Of a stretch of 6,803 nt of DNA, positions 5,525 to 6,803 are shown piece by piece. The notes under the pieces were generated by a model that was not told the DNA's origin, ran no database searches, and was given only the letters and a program-made list of their open reading frames with translations. A program made the position numbers and the translations under genes. Position 1 is the first letter of the stretch; every line of letters starts with the position of its first letter. The stretch is from an uncultured Eubacterium sp. (GTDB lineage: Bacteria > Bacillota > Clostridia > Lachnospirales > Lachnospiraceae). The stretch covers positions 1 to 6,803 of the forward strand of contig CABRZK010000140.1 of NCBI GenBank assembly GCA_902475415.1, given 5' to 3'.

Positions 5525-6803
5525 CTACCACTCCAGCAATTTGGCCAGGCGCAGCAATGTCAGACGGTTTCTGACATACGGGCTGCTCTGCAGCGTCAGT
5601 TCCACTTTTTCTTTATCAATTCCCAGGTCGGACATCTCATGTACACATCCTGCATCATGCAGTTTCGCATACATATCATCGGCATCCGGGAGGTCATCGA
5701 TGAGGTCTTCAATCTCAGGAAGCAGTTCTTCTAACTGTTCCAGATCAATGTCCTCCAGTGGATTCGGTGTATTCTCTGCCAGAATCCCTTCCAGCAGTCC
5801 TTTTTTCCCAAATGTATGTTCCAACAGACTCATTTCGAGTCCTTTGGCAGTCTCCGATTTTACAGTTACTTTTTTATGTCGGATGGCATATCCGAGTTTT
5901 TTATAATAATCCGTCACAAGCAGCAGACCAATTCCTACCTGCTCACCATGCAGCGCCTTTGTACTATCATTGAGTACATCCAGATCCCACAGGTGAGATA
6001 CCATATGTTCTGCTCCGGATACCGGGCGCGGGCTTTCCACCATCTGCATACACAGACCGGATAAAATCAGGGCATACATCAGCTTTTCAATAGCCTCTTT
6101 ATCCCCAAAACGAATATCATCCAGTACTCTGCTGACATCCCGCAGTGATTTTTCCAGCAGATCACATACTTCCTCACAGATATATTCTCCCGTGACAAGA
6201 TGTGCGATCTTCCAGTCCAGAATAGAAATATATTTTCCAAGAAAATCTGAAACACCGGAAGCGGTAAGTCGTAACGGTGCTGCGCCAAAAATATCTGTAT
6301 CCGCCAAAATCCAGCGCGGAGATACACCTGCAACAGTTTTCTTCAATCCATCCCAGGTCAATGCCGCCACATTGGCTGCATATCCATCTACGCTTGCTGC
6401 GGTTGGTACAGAAACAAACGGAATATCATATTCCGTCGCTGCATAACGGGTCAGGTCGTGAATCGTACCGCCCCCGATTGCCACCAGCACATCTACTGAC
6501 ACACTACTTAAGCCTCTGTCACAATAATCCAGCTGCTTCATTACTTTGTTCACACCACGGTTATCTGCCTGAAGTCCTTCCGGATTCAGCTCAATCACCG
6601 GATAATCTTTGAATTCTTCCTCTAAAAACGGTTCCGCCGCCGCCCGTGTATTGCTGTCACATATAAATACCGGATTCTGAAACTCCTCCAGAATATCTTC
6701 CAGTTGGCTTACTGCTCCGGATTCGATGACGATCTTCTCGACATCGATACTATGTTCCTTTCCGCAGGCGCACGGCTCTCTTAACTGCCCAAGGTCTACG
6801 TCC
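5525..6803 (-). CDS. egsA: sn-Glycerol-1-phosphate dehydrogenase, AraM/EgsA type (5' end beyond the window)
   Basis: This enzyme reduces dihydroxyacetone phosphate to sn-glycerol-1-phosphate with NAD(P)H and belongs to the metal-dependent (iron-type) alcohol dehydrogenase superfamily. The frame stays open to the right edge, giving 425 residues with no start yet seen. The first visible residues, DVDLGQLREPCACGKEH, look like a near-complete N-terminus, so the true start should lie only a few codons outside. The nucleotide-binding motif IGGGTIHD is encoded around 6455-6478, followed by the substrate-site stretch PTAASVDGYAANVAAL. The expected metal ligands are present: Asp in SDFLGK (6245-6247), His in GAEHMVSH (6005-6007) and His in ALHGEQ (5948-5950). 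The pattern closely follows Bacillus subtilis AraM, which has 394 residues. The GTG at 6598-6596 is internal and not the start. The gene is convergent with the regulator and separated from it by a terminator, so it belongs to a different operon entering from the right. Assignment of the enzyme is strong; its physiological role (lipid or sugar related) is not visible here. Confidence 0.9.
   Translation of the reverse strand, partial: DVDLGQLREPCACGKEHSIDVEKIVIESGAVSQLEDILEEFQNPVFICDSNTRAAAEPFLEEEFKDYPVIELNPEGLQADNRGVNKVMKQLDYCDRGLSSVSVDVLVAIGGGTIHDLTRYAATEYDIPFVSVPTAASVDGYAANVAALTWDGLKKTVAGVSPRWILADTDIFGAAPLRLTASGVSDFLGKYISILDWKIAHLVTGEYICEEVCDLLEKSLRDVSRVLDDIRFGDKEAIEKLMYALILSGLCMQMVESPRPVSGAEHMVSHLWDLDVLNDSTKALHGEQVGIGLLLVTDYYKKLGYAIRHKKVTVKSETAKGLEMSLLEHTFGKKGLLEGILAENTPNPLEDIDLEQLEELLPEIEDLIDDLPDADDMYAKLHDAGCVHEMSDLGIDKEKVELTLQSSPYVRNRLTLLRLAKLLEW

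Noticed and set aside
6596..6598. GTG as the start codon of the dehydrogenase
   Set aside because: The frame continues upstream without a stop to the window edge and encodes the expected AraM N-terminus (DVEKIVIESGAV and VFICDSNT), so this codon is an internal valine.

Overview
The window looks like a chromosomal segment from an anaerobic, moderate-GC Firmicute, most likely a gut-type Lachnospiraceae relative. This rests on the ferredoxin-rich flavoprotein pair, a PucR/CdaR-type regulator, a bacterial AraM-type sn-glycerol-1-phosphate dehydrogenase, strong AAGGAGG-like ribosome binding sites and T-rich intergenic DNA. No sequence search was possible, so the family-level taxonomy is an inference. 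There is no tRNA, rRNA, CRISPR array, transposase or phage gene.

Layout. Positions 1-51 are a short non-coding edge with an inverted repeat. Positions 52-3386 hold a two-gene minus-strand operon. The promoter-proximal gene (3386 to 1272) encodes a 704-residue fusion of a NuoG-like iron-sulfur N-terminus to a GltD/NfnB-like FAD and NAD(P) oxidoreductase. Five bases later comes a 404-residue protein (1266 to 52) that keeps the C-terminal half of NuoF/HydB (SLBB region and N3-type 4Fe-4S site) plus a 2x[4Fe-4S] ferredoxin, but has lost the FMN/NADH-binding motifs. A 274-bp divergent control region (3387-3660) carries several dyads and four copies of TCAACA/TGTTGA. On the plus strand, 3661-5343 encodes a 560-residue PucR/CdaR-like regulator. 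A 181-bp convergent intergenic region (5344-5524) contains a very strong bidirectional terminator and two further small hairpins. Positions 5525-6803 carry, on the minus strand, most of an AraM/EgsA-type sn-glycerol-1-phosphate dehydrogenase whose start lies beyond the right edge.

How the genes may work together. The two minus-strand proteins probably form a soluble electron-transfer complex. NAD(P)H would be handled at the FAD protein, and electrons would run through a chain of clusters (one 2Fe-2S and several 4Fe-4S) to a ferredoxin-like subunit and then to a partner. The partner could be ferredoxin or a metalloenzyme encoded beyond position 1. The divergently encoded PucR-like protein is the natural candidate regulator of this operon. 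The glycerol-1-phosphate dehydrogenase is convergent, separated by a terminator, and is probably unrelated in function.

The most interesting item is the redox pair. The FAD protein resembles the large NfnB-like subunit of Stn-type transhydrogenases, but its NuoF-like partner appears to have lost its flavin site, so it would act as a wiring or adaptor subunit and not as an NADH dehydrogenase.
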